From: a virus | DNA: 61,787 nucleotides | Strand: one strand, 5' to 3' | IMG/VR virus record: IMGVR_UViG_3300043774_000333 | Span: 1 to 61,787 of that record | Shown: positions 16,870 to 24,105 of the stretch, piece by piece | Numbering within the stretch: position 1 is the stretch's first letter | Layout: every line of letters begins with the position of its first letter | Notes under the pieces: generated by a model | What the model was told of the DNA's origin: nothing | Seen by the model: only the letters and a program-made list of their open reading frames with translations | Databases searched by the model: none | Made by a program: the position numbers and the translations under genes

Positions 16870-17553
16870 ATGATGTTTGAAACGATATATGAATATGAAG
16901 ATTTTGCCCAATCAACTACGAGCGAAGATGGTGGTAGAGTTTATGTAAATGCCAGTGGCGTTGCATATCCCTCTGCCACCACCGTTCTTTCTGTTCTCTC
17001 TCGCGACTCTATCGCTGCTTGGCGAAAGCGTGTTGGCGAAGAAGAAGCAAATAAAATCTCAAGCAAAGCATCGACTCGTGGAACTAAGATTCACACGCTA
17101 ACTGAGACGTTTCTCAAGAACGAAAACGTCAGTGACAAGATTGATGAAGTCAAGGCATCTCTGCTTGATGTTGAAATGTTCAATAAGTTTAAACCTATCC
17201 TAGAACCAATCAGCAACATCCATTGTCAGGAACTTGCACTTTACAGTGATCATCTGCGTATGGCAGGTCGTGTTGACTGTATTGCTGAGTATAATGGTAA
17301 ACGTGCTGTTATCGATTTTAAGACTTCCAACAAGTCTAAGTCAAAATCATATATCGAGAGTTACTTCATGCAGACAGCAGCATATGCTATCATGTATGAA
17401 GAACGTACTGGTATTCCTGTTCCATGGTTGGTAATTCTAATCGCAGTTGAAGATGATGTTCCTCAGGTATTCATCGAAAAGCGTGATGACTGGGTGAAGA
17501 AACTTCTTCGCACTCGCGACTTTTATGAAAATGGGTATTATACCAGTGAGTGA
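16870..17553 (+). CDS. PD-(D/E)XK exonuclease (RecB/Cas4-like)
   Basis: 227 residues. GTKIHTLTE near 75 supplies the conserved His, GRVDCIAEYNGKRAVIDFKTS near 130-150 gives the D...DxK core, and a C-terminal YESYFMQTAAYA-like helix follows, as in RecB-family nucleases of T4-like marine phages. It probably acts in DNA recombination or host DNA degradation. No ribosome site is visible; the promoter's +1 falls on the ATG, so the mRNA may be leaderless. The next ATG, one codon on, is an equally plausible start. It overlaps the 64-aa Zn-ribbon gene by 29 bases. Confidence 0.85.
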   Translation: MMFETIYEYEDFAQSTTSEDGGRVYVNASGVAYPSATTVLSVLSRDSIAAWRKRVGEEEANKISSKASTRGTKIHTLTETFLKNENVSDKIDEVKASLLDVEMFNKFKPILEPISNIHCQELALYSDHLRMAGRVDCIAEYNGKRAVIDFKTSNKSKSKSYIESYFMQTAAYAIMYEERTGIPVPWLVILIAVEDDVPQVFIEKRDDWVKKLLRTRDFYENGYYTSE

Positions 17554-17719
17554 ACTGTCCGAACAACGGATGGAAATTTGTAGGCAGTGTGAATTTTTTA
17601 AAGCAAAACTGTGTATGAAATGTGGTTGTCTCATGCCAGCAAAAACTAAACTTAATCGCGCATCCTGTCCCATTGGTAAGTGGGGTTCAGTAGGAAAAAA
17701 ACTTCCTTGGGAAGCATAA
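17525..17719 (+). CDS. Small Cys-rich zinc-ribbon-like protein
   Basis: 64 residues. Cysteines in CRQCEFF, LCMKCGCLM and ASCPIGKW make a compact CxxC...CxxCxC...C set that likely binds zinc. The motif order (CRQCEFFKAKLCMKCGC, then PAKTKL and CPIGKW) is one I associate with a small protein conserved in marine T4-like phages beside this nuclease. The frame begins inside the exonuclease gene; ATG at 17531 is an alternative. Function unknown, possibly a nuclease partner. Confidence 0.78.
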   Translation: MKMGIIPVSELSEQRMEICRQCEFFKAKLCMKCGCLMPAKTKLNRASCPIGKWGSVGKKLPWEA

Positions 17720-17724
17720 AACAC

Positions 17725-17753
17725 TTGACTTCCTACGTTAAGTATAGTATAAA
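17725..17753 (+). promoter_or_regulatory. Sigma70-type promoter for ssrA
   Basis: TTGACT (17725-17730), 17 bases, TATAAA (17748-17753). The -10 box also reads TATAAATA (17748-17755), the T4 late motif, so the RNA could be made both early and late. Start expected near 17760. Confidence 0.82.
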
Positions 17754-17760
17754 TAGATTA

Positions 17761-18180
17761 TCAGTTGTTGACAGTTGACAATAAAAGCGGAAAGACGAGG
17801 GTTCGACTCCCTCCACCTCCACCAAGAGTAAATTTATGGTAATATGCAGTTGTCGTGATATACGAGACTCTCAATATACTAACCGAGAAGAATTGAGAGT
17901 GCGTATAATGGAAGATGATTTTTGCTGCGGCACGTGCCAAGACGAGTTTCTTGTTGATGGGGGTGACCTTGGAATTCGATTTTCGTGTAATAGGAATACC
18001 GAGACTGATTGACTGGCAAAGCGCCACAAACTGTAAATGCAAACGATAACGTTGCCTTTGCTCTAGCTGCATAAGCTAGCATTGGGTTTTTGATAGTTTT
18101 TCCTCGAAACAGAATAAAACTATCAACCGTTCGATTAAACGGTTGAACCGAGTCTCGCTGCGGTTTCATACTTATAAATA
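17761..18180 (+). ncRNA. ssrA: Circularly permuted two-piece tmRNA
   Basis: The acceptor piece comes first: a perfect 5-bp T arm (17797-17801 with 17809-17813, loop TTCGACT), the acceptor strand CACCTCC (17814-17820), then A and encoded CCA ending at 17824. The coding piece starts downstream with GGGGGTG (17959-17965), which pairs with CACCTCC through seven pairs including one G-U. GACCTTGGAATTCGA is the tmRNA-type 5' sequence. TTTTCG after it can pair with CGGAAA of the acceptor piece (P2). The tag frame is at 18039-18074 and hairpins typical of pseudoknots follow. The intervening 17825-17958 would be removed. Outer ends are approximate. This layout is known for alphaproteobacteria. Confidence 0.93.
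18039..18074 (+). other. tmRNA tag-peptide reading frame (ANDNVAFALAA)
   Basis: GCA resume codon at 18039, then codons for N-D-N-V-A-F-A-L-A-A and TAA at 18072-18074. The ANDN start and hydrophobic ALAA end match alphaproteobacterial proteolysis tags, which direct rescued proteins to ClpXP and similar proteases. Confidence 0.92.
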
Positions 18181-18188
18181 TTTGCATA

Positions 18189-18234
18189 ACCTACTATGCC
18201 TCTACTTGAAAAAGCACGCCTAGTAGGTTTTTTT
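18189..18234 (+). terminator. Terminator of the ssrA unit
   Basis: ACCTACTA (18189-18196) pairs with TAGTAGGT (18221-18228), followed by a run of T to 18234. The loop is long (24 bases). It follows the tmRNA and precedes the cell-wall hydrolase gene. Confidence 0.75.
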
Positions 18235-18305
18235 ATCTTCGGATAAGCAGTGTGGGGAGTCACTGGTTAATACCCTCTCAAGTTTAACAAGTACTAGGAA
18301 ATAAG

Positions 18306-18911
18306 ATGACTTCCTTTAACAAGAAGTTTTTCAAGTTTCTTTCGATTTTTACAGTATTAGTATATAGTTTATATGGAATCAATTCATATGCTGAAGATGC
18401 TATCGAGAGAGATACGAGGGAATATTCCCTCGGCTTTGTAGAAGTAATCCAAGAGATTAAAGATGATGCGGCAGAAGAAAAAAAGAAAACCGCATTAAGA
18501 AAAATTGAAACCCAAAACATACATTTAGCAAATAATCGCGAATTGAAATGTCTAGCAGACAATATTTACTACGAGGCAGGAAACCAGTCAACTCAAGGAA
18601 AGTTGGCGGTTGCTGCAGTAACTATCAATCGCGTAAAAAGTCCCAAGTTCCCGAAGTCTGTATGCGCAGTCGTGTATCAGAGAACTAAGCGTGTTTGCCA
18701 GTTCTCATGGGTATGCGAAGGTAACAAGAGCATACGCAGTGCCCAGCAATATTCAGAATCAAAAAAAGTTGCTGAAAAAGTATTGCTTTCTGGGGCAAAT
18801 CAGGGTATACTTGGACGTAACGTGCTATTCTACCATGCGGATTATGTAAATCCAAGATGGAATCTGAAGCGTGTTGCAAAAATCGGTGATCACATTTTTT
18901 ATGCAGGATAA
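18306..18911 (+). CDS. SleB-like secreted cell-wall hydrolase (endolysin candidate)
   Basis: 201 residues. An N-terminal hydrophobic segment (about 9-28, ending NSYA) acts as a signal peptide or anchor. A charged helical linker follows, then a Hydrolase_2 (SleB) domain from about 75: LKCLADNIYYEAGNQS with its catalytic Glu, GKLAVAAVTINRVKSPKFP, VCAVVYQ and VCQFSWVCEG. The family cleaves peptidoglycan, so this is the best lysis enzyme candidate in the window. It would need no holin if secreted. It follows the ssrA terminator and precedes gene 33. Confidence 0.82.
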   Translation: MTSFNKKFFKFLSIFTVLVYSLYGINSYAEDAIERDTREYSLGFVEVIQEIKDDAAEEKKKTALRKIETQNIHLANNRELKCLADNIYYEAGNQSTQGKLAVAAVTINRVKSPKFPKSVCAVVYQRTKRVCQFSWVCEGNKSIRSAQQYSESKKVAEKVLLSGANQGILGRNVLFYHADYVNPRWNLKRVAKIGDHIFYAG

Positions 18912-18922
18912 TAATTTTGAAC

Positions 18923-19192
18923 ATGGTAATGGATGGTTCTGAAGTAACCAATGAATTTTTAATTACGAAAGAGTATAATACAGCAATAGAGTTCTCTCAA
19001 TTCGTGGAGAAACAATCATTCGAGAATGGTATTCCTTGTTTGGATATTCTTCTTGATTATTGTATCAAAAAAGATATTGAGATGGAATCTGTTGCTGTAT
19101 TACTCACCACTTCTCTGAAAGAAAAGATTCGAGCAGAAGCAGAAGAACTAAATATGCTAAAGCGAAAATCTGGCGGGAAATTACCACTTTAA
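18923..19192 (+). CDS. gp33: gp33-like late-transcription accessory protein
   Basis: About 89 residues. The stretch DYCIKKDIEMESVAVLL followed by TTSLKEKIRAEAEELNML parallels T4 gp33, and the short hydrophobic C-terminus (GGKLPL) could be the sliding-clamp-binding tail. gp33 links RNA polymerase to the clamp during late transcription. The order 33-59-32 is that of T4, which supports the call. Start is uncertain: ATG at 18923 is chosen, with 18929 and TTG at 18917 as alternatives. Its stop overlaps the gene 59 ATG. Confidence 0.72.
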   Translation: MVMDGSEVTNEFLITKEYNTAIEFSQFVEKQSFENGIPCLDILLDYCIKKDIEMESVAVLLTTSLKEKIRAEAEELNMLKRKSGGKLPL

Positions 19193-19794
19193 TGGAAGCA
19201 TATGAAGTTTATCGCCTCTACATGGCACTTAAACTACATTTCACTACTGAGTCTTATGACATCACCAAAACCAAGGGTGCTGTCAAGTCATCAGAATCTG
19301 CCTTCTTAAAACGGAGAGATGTTTTCCTATTCAGGAAACTGGCGAAGAAGTTCGTCGCTCGTCAAGAAATTATCAACTACTTTGTTGCAAACTTTGCAGA
19401 AGGTGATAAGAACGGCGGCATCTTTAGTGCAGATTCTGATGACATCTATGAAAAGTGGAAAGGTAGACAAGATAGATTGTCTTACATGTTCGCAGATGAT
19501 ATTAGTCGTTTGTTATTAGAAGCAGAGAAGTCAGAACAAGATCCTTTTGTATCTGTTAGCAATCAACATCCAATATTAATTAAGATGTTACTTGGGAAAA
19601 AAATTTCACTAGAAACAGTTATTATACTTGACAAACTACTAGATTTCAGGTATAATGTAACTACTGAATTGTTAAATGATTTTATCTGGACTGATTTAAA
19701 TCTTTTGATAATTAAGTATCGTCCGTTCGTTCGTATAGATCGGGCGAAATTCTCTCAACTATGGATCAAGGAGAAAGGTCAAGTGGTCTGTTAA
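19192..19794 (+). CDS. gp59: gp59 helicase loader
   Basis: 200 residues. VYRLYMALKLHFTTESYDITK, FLKRRDVFLFRKLAKK, and the later ISLETVIILDKLLDF closely follow the T4 gp59 layout, an all-helical protein that loads the gp41 helicase on gp32-coated forks. The ATG overlaps the gene 33 stop (TAATG), and the next small gene begins directly after its TAA. A perfect sigma70-type promoter lies inside its 3' half. Confidence 0.85.
   Translation: MEAYEVYRLYMALKLHFTTESYDITKTKGAVKSSESAFLKRRDVFLFRKLAKKFVARQEIINYFVANFAEGDKNGGIFSADSDDIYEKWKGRQDRLSYMFADDISRLLLEAEKSEQDPFVSVSNQHPILIKMLLGKKISLETVIILDKLLDFRYNVTTELLNDFIWTDLNLLIIKYRPFVRIDRAKFSQLWIKEKGQVVC
19628..19656 (+). promoter_or_regulatory. Consensus sigma70 promoter inside gene 59
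   Basis: TTGACA (19628-19633), 17 bases, TATAAT (19651-19656): full consensus. It would start near 19663 and supply the 55-aa gene and gene 32 independently of 33-59. Confidence 0.75.
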
Positions 19795-19962
19795 ATGAGC
19801 AATTCAAGAAGTAAAGACTACTATGGGTCAGAACCCAAAGTAAAAGAAGTTCGAAAAGGTTTAGACAAATCGAACAAACACCGCAAGAGTTTGTATAAAT
19901 ACTCTAGTAGGAATGATACCGATGAGTATGATGACTACGAAGAATACAATACACAACGCTAA
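19795..19962 (+). CDS. Small charged protein between genes 59 and 32 (55 aa)
   Basis: The ATG directly follows the gene 59 stop. The product begins MSNSRSKDYYGSEPK, has a basic middle (RKGLDKSNKHRKSLYKY) and an acidic Tyr/Asp/Glu end. Unrecognised, but the zero-base spacing and clean frame support a real gene. It may be an interaction partner of the replication proteins. A late-type TATAAATA lies within its coding sequence. Confidence 0.65.
   Translation: MSNSRSKDYYGSEPKVKEVRKGLDKSNKHRKSLYKYSSRNDTDEYDDYEEYNTQR
19894..19901 (+). promoter_or_regulatory. Late-promoter motif TATAAATA before gene 32
   Basis: Exact T4 late motif, about 96 bases before the gene 32 ATG and inside the 55-aa gene. 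Together with the promoter at 19628 it would give gene 32 both early and late supply. Confidence 0.55.
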
Positions 19963-19996
19963 ACAAACATACAACGCAAATATAAGGACAATACAT

Positions 19997-20920
19997 ATGT
20001 CAATTAATTCACTATCAGAACTCCGCAAGAATCGCGGAAACTTCGACTCACTCATGAAAGCAGTTGAGTCAATCGCAAACCCATCAAATGAAAAGCGTGG
20101 CGACGACGATCGCTTCTGGAAACCAACTGTCGATAAGGCAGGTAATGGTCAAGCAGTTCTTCGCTTTCTTCCTGCACCTTCTGGTGAGGAACTTCCATGG
20201 GTTCGCATTTTTGATCATGGTTTCCAGGGACCAACTGGAAAGTGGTATATCGAGAACTCGTTGACCACAATCAACAAACCAGATCCAGTCGGCGAACTGA
20301 ATTCCGAACTTTGGAACTCAGGTATCGAAGCGAATAAGGAAATCGCTCGTAAGCAAAAGCGTCGCCTTTCCTACATCTCCAACGTTCTTGTGGTTCGCGA
20401 TCCTGCTAATCCTGCGAACGAAGGTAAGGTTTTCCTCTACAAGTATGGTAAGAAAATCTTTGACAAGATCAAGGATGTAATGCAACCAACCTTTGAGGAT
20501 GAGAAACCAGTCAATCCTTTCGACTTGTGGGAAGGTGCTAACTTCAAGTTGCGCATTCGTCAGGTTGAAGGTTATCGCAACTACGATAAGTCTGAATTCG
20601 ATGGTCCAACTCCTCTTGATGAAGATGAGGATAAGTTGGAGCAAGTCTGGAAGGGTGCGCATTCGCTTGCCACTTTCCTAGATCCTTCGAACTTTAAGTC
20701 ATATGATGAACTGAAAGCAAAGATGAATACTGTTCTCACAGGTGGTGCTCGTATGGCAACTGCTGAGAAGGTTAATCCGCTTGATGCTGAGGATGAACTG
20801 TTTGTTGAAACCAAGATGCGTAATGCACCTGCTGCTAAGGCAACGGATGACTCGGCACCATGGAAAGAAGACAGTGACGATGACACGATGAGTTACTTCT
20901 CGAGTCTCGCTGATGACTAA
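19997..20920 (+). CDS. gp32: gp32 single-stranded DNA-binding protein
   Basis: 307 residues from the ATG at 19997, which follows AAGGA; the frame extends upstream without support. NGQAVLRFLPAP, FDHGFQGPTGKWYIE, SNVLVVRDPANPANEGKVF and WEGANFKLRIRQVEGYRNYD align with the T4 gp32 core. The C-terminus is acidic (DSDDDTMSYFSSLADD), as needed for protein contacts. The zinc-binding cysteines that follow WYIE in T4 are absent; residues ENSLTTINKPDPVGE occupy that place. It coats single-stranded DNA in replication and recombination. Confidence 0.95.
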   Translation: MSINSLSELRKNRGNFDSLMKAVESIANPSNEKRGDDDRFWKPTVDKAGNGQAVLRFLPAPSGEELPWVRIFDHGFQGPTGKWYIENSLTTINKPDPVGELNSELWNSGIEANKEIARKQKRRLSYISNVLVVRDPANPANEGKVFLYKYGKKIFDKIKDVMQPTFEDEKPVNPFDLWEGANFKLRIRQVEGYRNYDKSEFDGPTPLDEDEDKLEQVWKGAHSLATFLDPSNFKSYDELKAKMNTVLTGGARMATAEKVNPLDAEDELFVETKMRNAPAAKATDDSAPWKEDSDDDTMSYFSSLADD

Positions 20921-20926
20921 AAACTT

Positions 20927-20947
20927 GGGGGAGCGTTTCGCTCCCCC
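20927..20947. terminator. Hairpin between convergent gene 32 and tape-measure gene
   Basis: GGGGGAGCG (20927-20935) and CGCTCCCCC (20939-20947) form a perfect 9-bp stem with a 3-base loop. On the minus strand it is followed by AAGTTTTTAG, so it ends the minus-strand operon well. The plus side has a weaker T stretch. Confidence 0.78.
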
Positions 20948-20953
20948 ATTTCA

Positions 20954-23236
20954 TTATGCTACTGCTCTTCTTTCTTGGAAACGCAACCATGTAGGATCAT
21001 TAGATCTCACGTTTCCTACACCTCCTGGGAAAGTTATTTGCGGAGGTGCTTGACCACCACCTCCACCTTGGTTGATTACAGTTGGTGGCGGGACATTAAT
21101 TTGCATTTTATCTTTGGTCGCTGCAGTTCCTTGTTCAATTAAAGCACCGTCCATATTCTTACCAGTTTCAGTTTTTGATTTACTTGGAGACAGTTTGTCA
21201 TATGCTGCTCCCGCAAGCATACCTACTGGACCAAGGGCAGCACCAGCAATCGCACCTTTATTTTTCGAGAAGAAACTACCAGTATCTTTTTTCGCTCCTG
21301 GTTCTACACTGCCGACTTTTGGTTTTTTCTGTGTTCCAGCATATTCACCTGCCGCCATTTTATCTTCAGTACTGTCAACCATACCAAATGTTAATCCGCT
21401 AAGAACGTTTCTTCCAGCGTTTTTAAATTTCTGACCAGTAGTTGCATTTGGATCAGCATTGAATCCTTTATATCCATCATATGCTGCCATACCTGCCGCA
21501 AGCGGAAGTGCGAGTTTTCCAGCAACTCGACCTGCAAATCCAAGTCCCTTTACTAATCCTGGTGATGCTTTACTCAGAATACTTCCTGCTTTAGAACCTA
21601 AACTGGACGCACCACCAGCAATCTTGCCCAAGAATCCTGTTGACTTGGTTGCTGCAGCAGCAGTGCCAGCAGTACCAGCAGCGGCACCTGCTCCAGCAGC
21701 ACCAGCAGCGCCTGTAGCACCAGCAGCGCCTGCAGCACCTGCTCCAGCAGCGCCAGCAGCGCCAGCAGCACCTACAGCACCTGCTGTTCCTACACCAGCA
21801 GCACCTACAGCACCTGCTGTTCCTGCTGTTCCCAACCCAAGCATTCCGAGAGTTCTAGCACCGCCACTCAGAACAGCGCTACCCATTGTTCTAGCACCAC
21901 TTACTAGTCCTCGAGCAAGTCCTCCTACTCTACCTCTGATACCACGACTGGCCATACGTGCGCGAGCACGCAATCTACCCTTTGATCTTTTTCTATCAGG
22001 TAAATCGATGTCCATATCACCGCCACCGTCGTCGCCGCCTCCGGAACCGCTTCCACCGCCGCTTTGACTTTCAGATGACATCTTCTTCATCAGTTCTAGT
22101 ATTTCTTTTAATACATCGACTGTCTCAGTTGTCTTTTCTTGGATAATATTGGAATTTTCTTGTATTAAAACATTAGAATCAGCAGTTTTTTGTAGTGCTT
22201 CAATTGTTGCATCTTTAGAAATACCTGCAGAATCTTCTTGTTGTTCGCTTGATGCTGCTAAGGTTTTATTGATTTCATCTTTGCTGACTGGTTTACCTTC
22301 TTTTCTGTATGATATATCTTTTTCGGAAGCTGGAGCAATCCCTTGTTCTTCTAGAGATTTAATTTGATCTTCCGTCAAATCAGTCAATTTATCAATAGGT
22401 TTAAACTTCTGTTTTTCCTTGGGTTGAGCTTTCTGCTTTTCGTCTTTAAAGAATTCCTGAATTGCCTTCTTAAATGAGTCATTCGCAGATGTAGATTGTT
22501 TCTCGTTCGCCTCAGAATCTATTCTGTTCATCAAGCGTTCGCGTTTCTGTTCATCTGAAGTGAACACACTATCGGCGAAACTCCCTTCTGCTGCTTCTCT
22601 TCCTACAGCAATATTAAATCCACGTTTAAGAGTTCCACCGATACTAGAACCAAATCCTTTGGCGAGTTTCCCTATACCTTGTCTATTTTTTTCTATAGGT
22701 TCTTCTTCGGTGTTCATACCAACTGATCGACCAAGACGATTTAAAAATGTGTCTTTTTCACCAGTTAAAGTATACCCAGATGCCTTTACTACTTCCTCAC
22801 GAGATTTTTCTTCCATGTCTTTGCCGAGTTTTTGCAAGATTGGATTATCAGAGTTTTGTAGATCCTTTGAGATACCAACAATCTTACCGATTGCCTTCTC
22901 AAACTCTTTCATGTTTTTAGTTTGTAACTTGGTGATCTCATCGATCATTGTTTTGATCAATTCTTTTTGATCATCATTTGTATCTTCGCGCATTTCTATT
23001 GCTGAAGACTCAAAGGTCTTCATGAAAGTCGAGATCATAGATTGTGTAGCAGTAGGATTTGCCTCTGCCATCGAACCTGGATTTACTGCAGCAGCAATCT
23101 TAGAAAGTTGACTTTCTTTACCACTACCTTTTTGTTGTGCAGTTCCAGACTGAGTAATGGTACGTCCTTGTCCGACTCCTGGACCAGCAGTTCCTTTATC
23201 ATCTATTGGTCCAGTTTTTTCGTCTAATTCGTTCAT
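20954..23236 (-). CDS. Tape-measure-like tail protein (gp29 position)
   Basis: 760 residues. The N-terminal half is helical and charged (about 60-400), with a Gly/Asp patch near 395-410 (SGGGSGSGGGDD). A basic segment (KRSKGRLRARARMASRGIRGR) and an Ala/Gly-only stretch (about 475-530) follow. The C-terminus has Gly/Ala hydrophobic segments (KGAIAGAALGPVGMLAGAAYD) and a Pro/Gly end. Length, composition and place directly after a G/GT-like pair (gp26 and the small ORF) suggest the tail tape measure. The DNA of the Ala/Gly stretch is a run of GCAGCA/GCTGCT-like triplets. Hub membership is the alternative. Confidence 0.6.
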   Translation of the reverse strand: MNELDEKTGPIDDKGTAGPGVGQGRTITQSGTAQQKGSGKESQLSKIAAAVNPGSMAEANPTATQSMISTFMKTFESSAIEMREDTNDDQKELIKTMIDEITKLQTKNMKEFEKAIGKIVGISKDLQNSDNPILQKLGKDMEEKSREEVVKASGYTLTGEKDTFLNRLGRSVGMNTEEEPIEKNRQGIGKLAKGFGSSIGGTLKRGFNIAVGREAAEGSFADSVFTSDEQKRERLMNRIDSEANEKQSTSANDSFKKAIQEFFKDEKQKAQPKEKQKFKPIDKLTDLTEDQIKSLEEQGIAPASEKDISYRKEGKPVSKDEINKTLAASSEQQEDSAGISKDATIEALQKTADSNVLIQENSNIIQEKTTETVDVLKEILELMKKMSSESQSGGGSGSGGGDDGGGDMDIDLPDRKRSKGRLRARARMASRGIRGRVGGLARGLVSGARTMGSAVLSGGARTLGMLGLGTAGTAGAVGAAGVGTAGAVGAAGAAGAAGAGAAGAAGATGAAGAAGAGAAAGTAGTAAAATKSTGFLGKIAGGASSLGSKAGSILSKASPGLVKGLGFAGRVAGKLALPLAAGMAAYDGYKGFNADPNATTGQKFKNAGRNVLSGLTFGMVDSTEDKMAAGEYAGTQKKPKVGSVEPGAKKDTGSFFSKNKGAIAGAALGPVGMLAGAAYDKLSPSKSKTETGKNMDGALIEQGTAATKDKMQINVPPPTVINQGGGGGQAPPQITFPGGVGNVRSNDPTWLRFQERRAVA

Positions 23237-23382
23237 TAGTCCTGATTCTCTGCTTTCTTTTTAAGATGCGCCATTAGCATCCCTATGTAAACTTCCCTCT
23301 CCCAAGGCATCATATTTTCTAATTCAGTCAAACTATATTTATGTTCATGCATTAAAATAAAGTTGATTTTGTAGAAATTCAT
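23236..23382 (-). CDS. gp51-like small ORF, possible frameshift extension of gp26
   Basis: 48 residues from the ATG at 23382 (MNFYKINFILMHEHKYSLTE), ending at TAA 23238-23236, which overlaps the tape-measure ATG as TAATG. No ribosome site precedes the ATG. The same frame is open back to the slippery site at 23409-23415 and so can be reached from gp26 by a -1 shift, which would give a 284-residue fusion. The helical EHKYSLTELENMMPWEREVY content fits a baseplate or tail chaperone extension. The call of gp51 is by position and is tentative. Confidence 0.6.
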   Translation of the reverse strand: MNFYKINFILMHEHKYSLTELENMMPWEREVYIGMLMAHLKKKAENQD

Positions 23383-23402
23383 CAAGTTATCATGAGAAAG
23401 GG

Positions 23403-24089
23403 TTATCCGAAAAAATTTTCGACACCATCCACAACTACAGTGTTTTCTGTTTCACATTTTGAACACGTATAATCAATATTATGAAAGATCTTTGGTGCAG
23501 TAACGAAGAATTCTACAATTTTCTCAAACTGTTCGTTTGTCAATCCCTCGATGAACTCAACTATTTCTTCAGTAGTTTGATCTTTTGCATCATGGATTTC
23601 ATCTTGCGTGAAGACTTTGTCAATACATGACACAACTAAATCGAAAATCGGTAAGTCATCATCGACCAACGCTTCTGCGGTAGGATACTTCATGATAACA
23701 CCAATGTCAGTAGTGATCATAATTTTATTCTTGTGCTCAGGAGATATTTGTAATTCAATATTGTCTAAGTCTAAGATTGTTGGAGTTTTGTGTCCACATT
23801 CACCACAAATTAAATTAAACTCGGATTCTTTGCCAATAGACTGTGAGCGCAATTTAATAAAGATGTTCTGTATGTCAAAGAATGGTAGTTTCTCTGAGTC
23901 AATCTTACCATCAGAGCAAGAATTAATGACTTGCTGCATTGCGCGAATCATATCTGCTCGTTGATTTGATTCTGCTGCCAGAATTAAAATCTTTTCCTCT
24001 TTTACGAGGAATGGTCTCATTGATACCTTTTGTTTTGTTGAATATACTTCAACGTCAAATGTCGGTACTGATATTGTAGGTAGCGCCAT
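23403..24089 (-). CDS. gp26: gp26-like baseplate hub subunit / tail chaperone
   Basis: 228 residues. MRPFLVKEEKILILAAES near 25-42 and LPFFDIQNIFIKLRS near 84 are features of the T4 gp26 baseplate family. Two CxxC pairs (ICGECGHK and TCSKCET) suggest a zinc site. GGAG precedes the ATG by 6 bases. The 3' end carries the slippery site leading into the 48-aa ORF. In T4 gp26 belongs to the hub; its place just before a tape-measure-like gene also recalls the G/GT tail chaperones of siphophages. Confidence 0.78.
   Translation of the reverse strand: MALPTISVPTFDVEVYSTKQKVSMRPFLVKEEKILILAAESNQRADMIRAMQQVINSCSDGKIDSEKLPFFDIQNIFIKLRSQSIGKESEFNLICGECGHKTPTILDLDNIELQISPEHKNKIMITTDIGVIMKYPTAEALVDDDLPIFDLVVSCIDKVFTQDEIHDAKDQTTEEIVEFIEGLTNEQFEKIVEFFVTAPKIFHNIDYTCSKCETENTVVVDGVENFFG
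23409..23415 (-). other. Candidate -1 slippery heptamer T TTT TTC
   Basis: In the gp26 frame the codons read AAT TTT TTC GGA TAA on the minus strand, so T TTT TTC fits X XXY YYZ with the zero-frame phase. It lies two codons before the gp26 stop, and the -1 frame is open into the 48-aa ORF. Confidence 0.6.
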
Positions 24090-24105
24090 AATTTACTCCA
24101 ATTAT

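Noticed and set aside
17790-17824. tRNA 3' half with T arm and CCA
   Set aside because: No anticodon or D arm precedes it. The 5' half lies downstream at 17959 and a tag frame follows, so it is the acceptor piece of a permuted tmRNA.
18173-18180. TATAAATA as a late promoter for the cell-wall hydrolase
   Set aside because: The ssrA terminator starts within ten bases of the expected +1, so transcripts would end at once. Probably part of the tmRNA tail.
17761-18187. Minus-strand open frames of about 100 codons across the tmRNA
   Set aside because: They lie wholly over the RNA gene, and the sequence GGGGSRTLV is the usual false translation of a tRNA-like 3' end.
21459-22067. 202-codon plus-strand frame rich in Ala/Pro
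   Set aside because: It is the antisense of the GCT/GCA repeats in the tape-measure-like gene.
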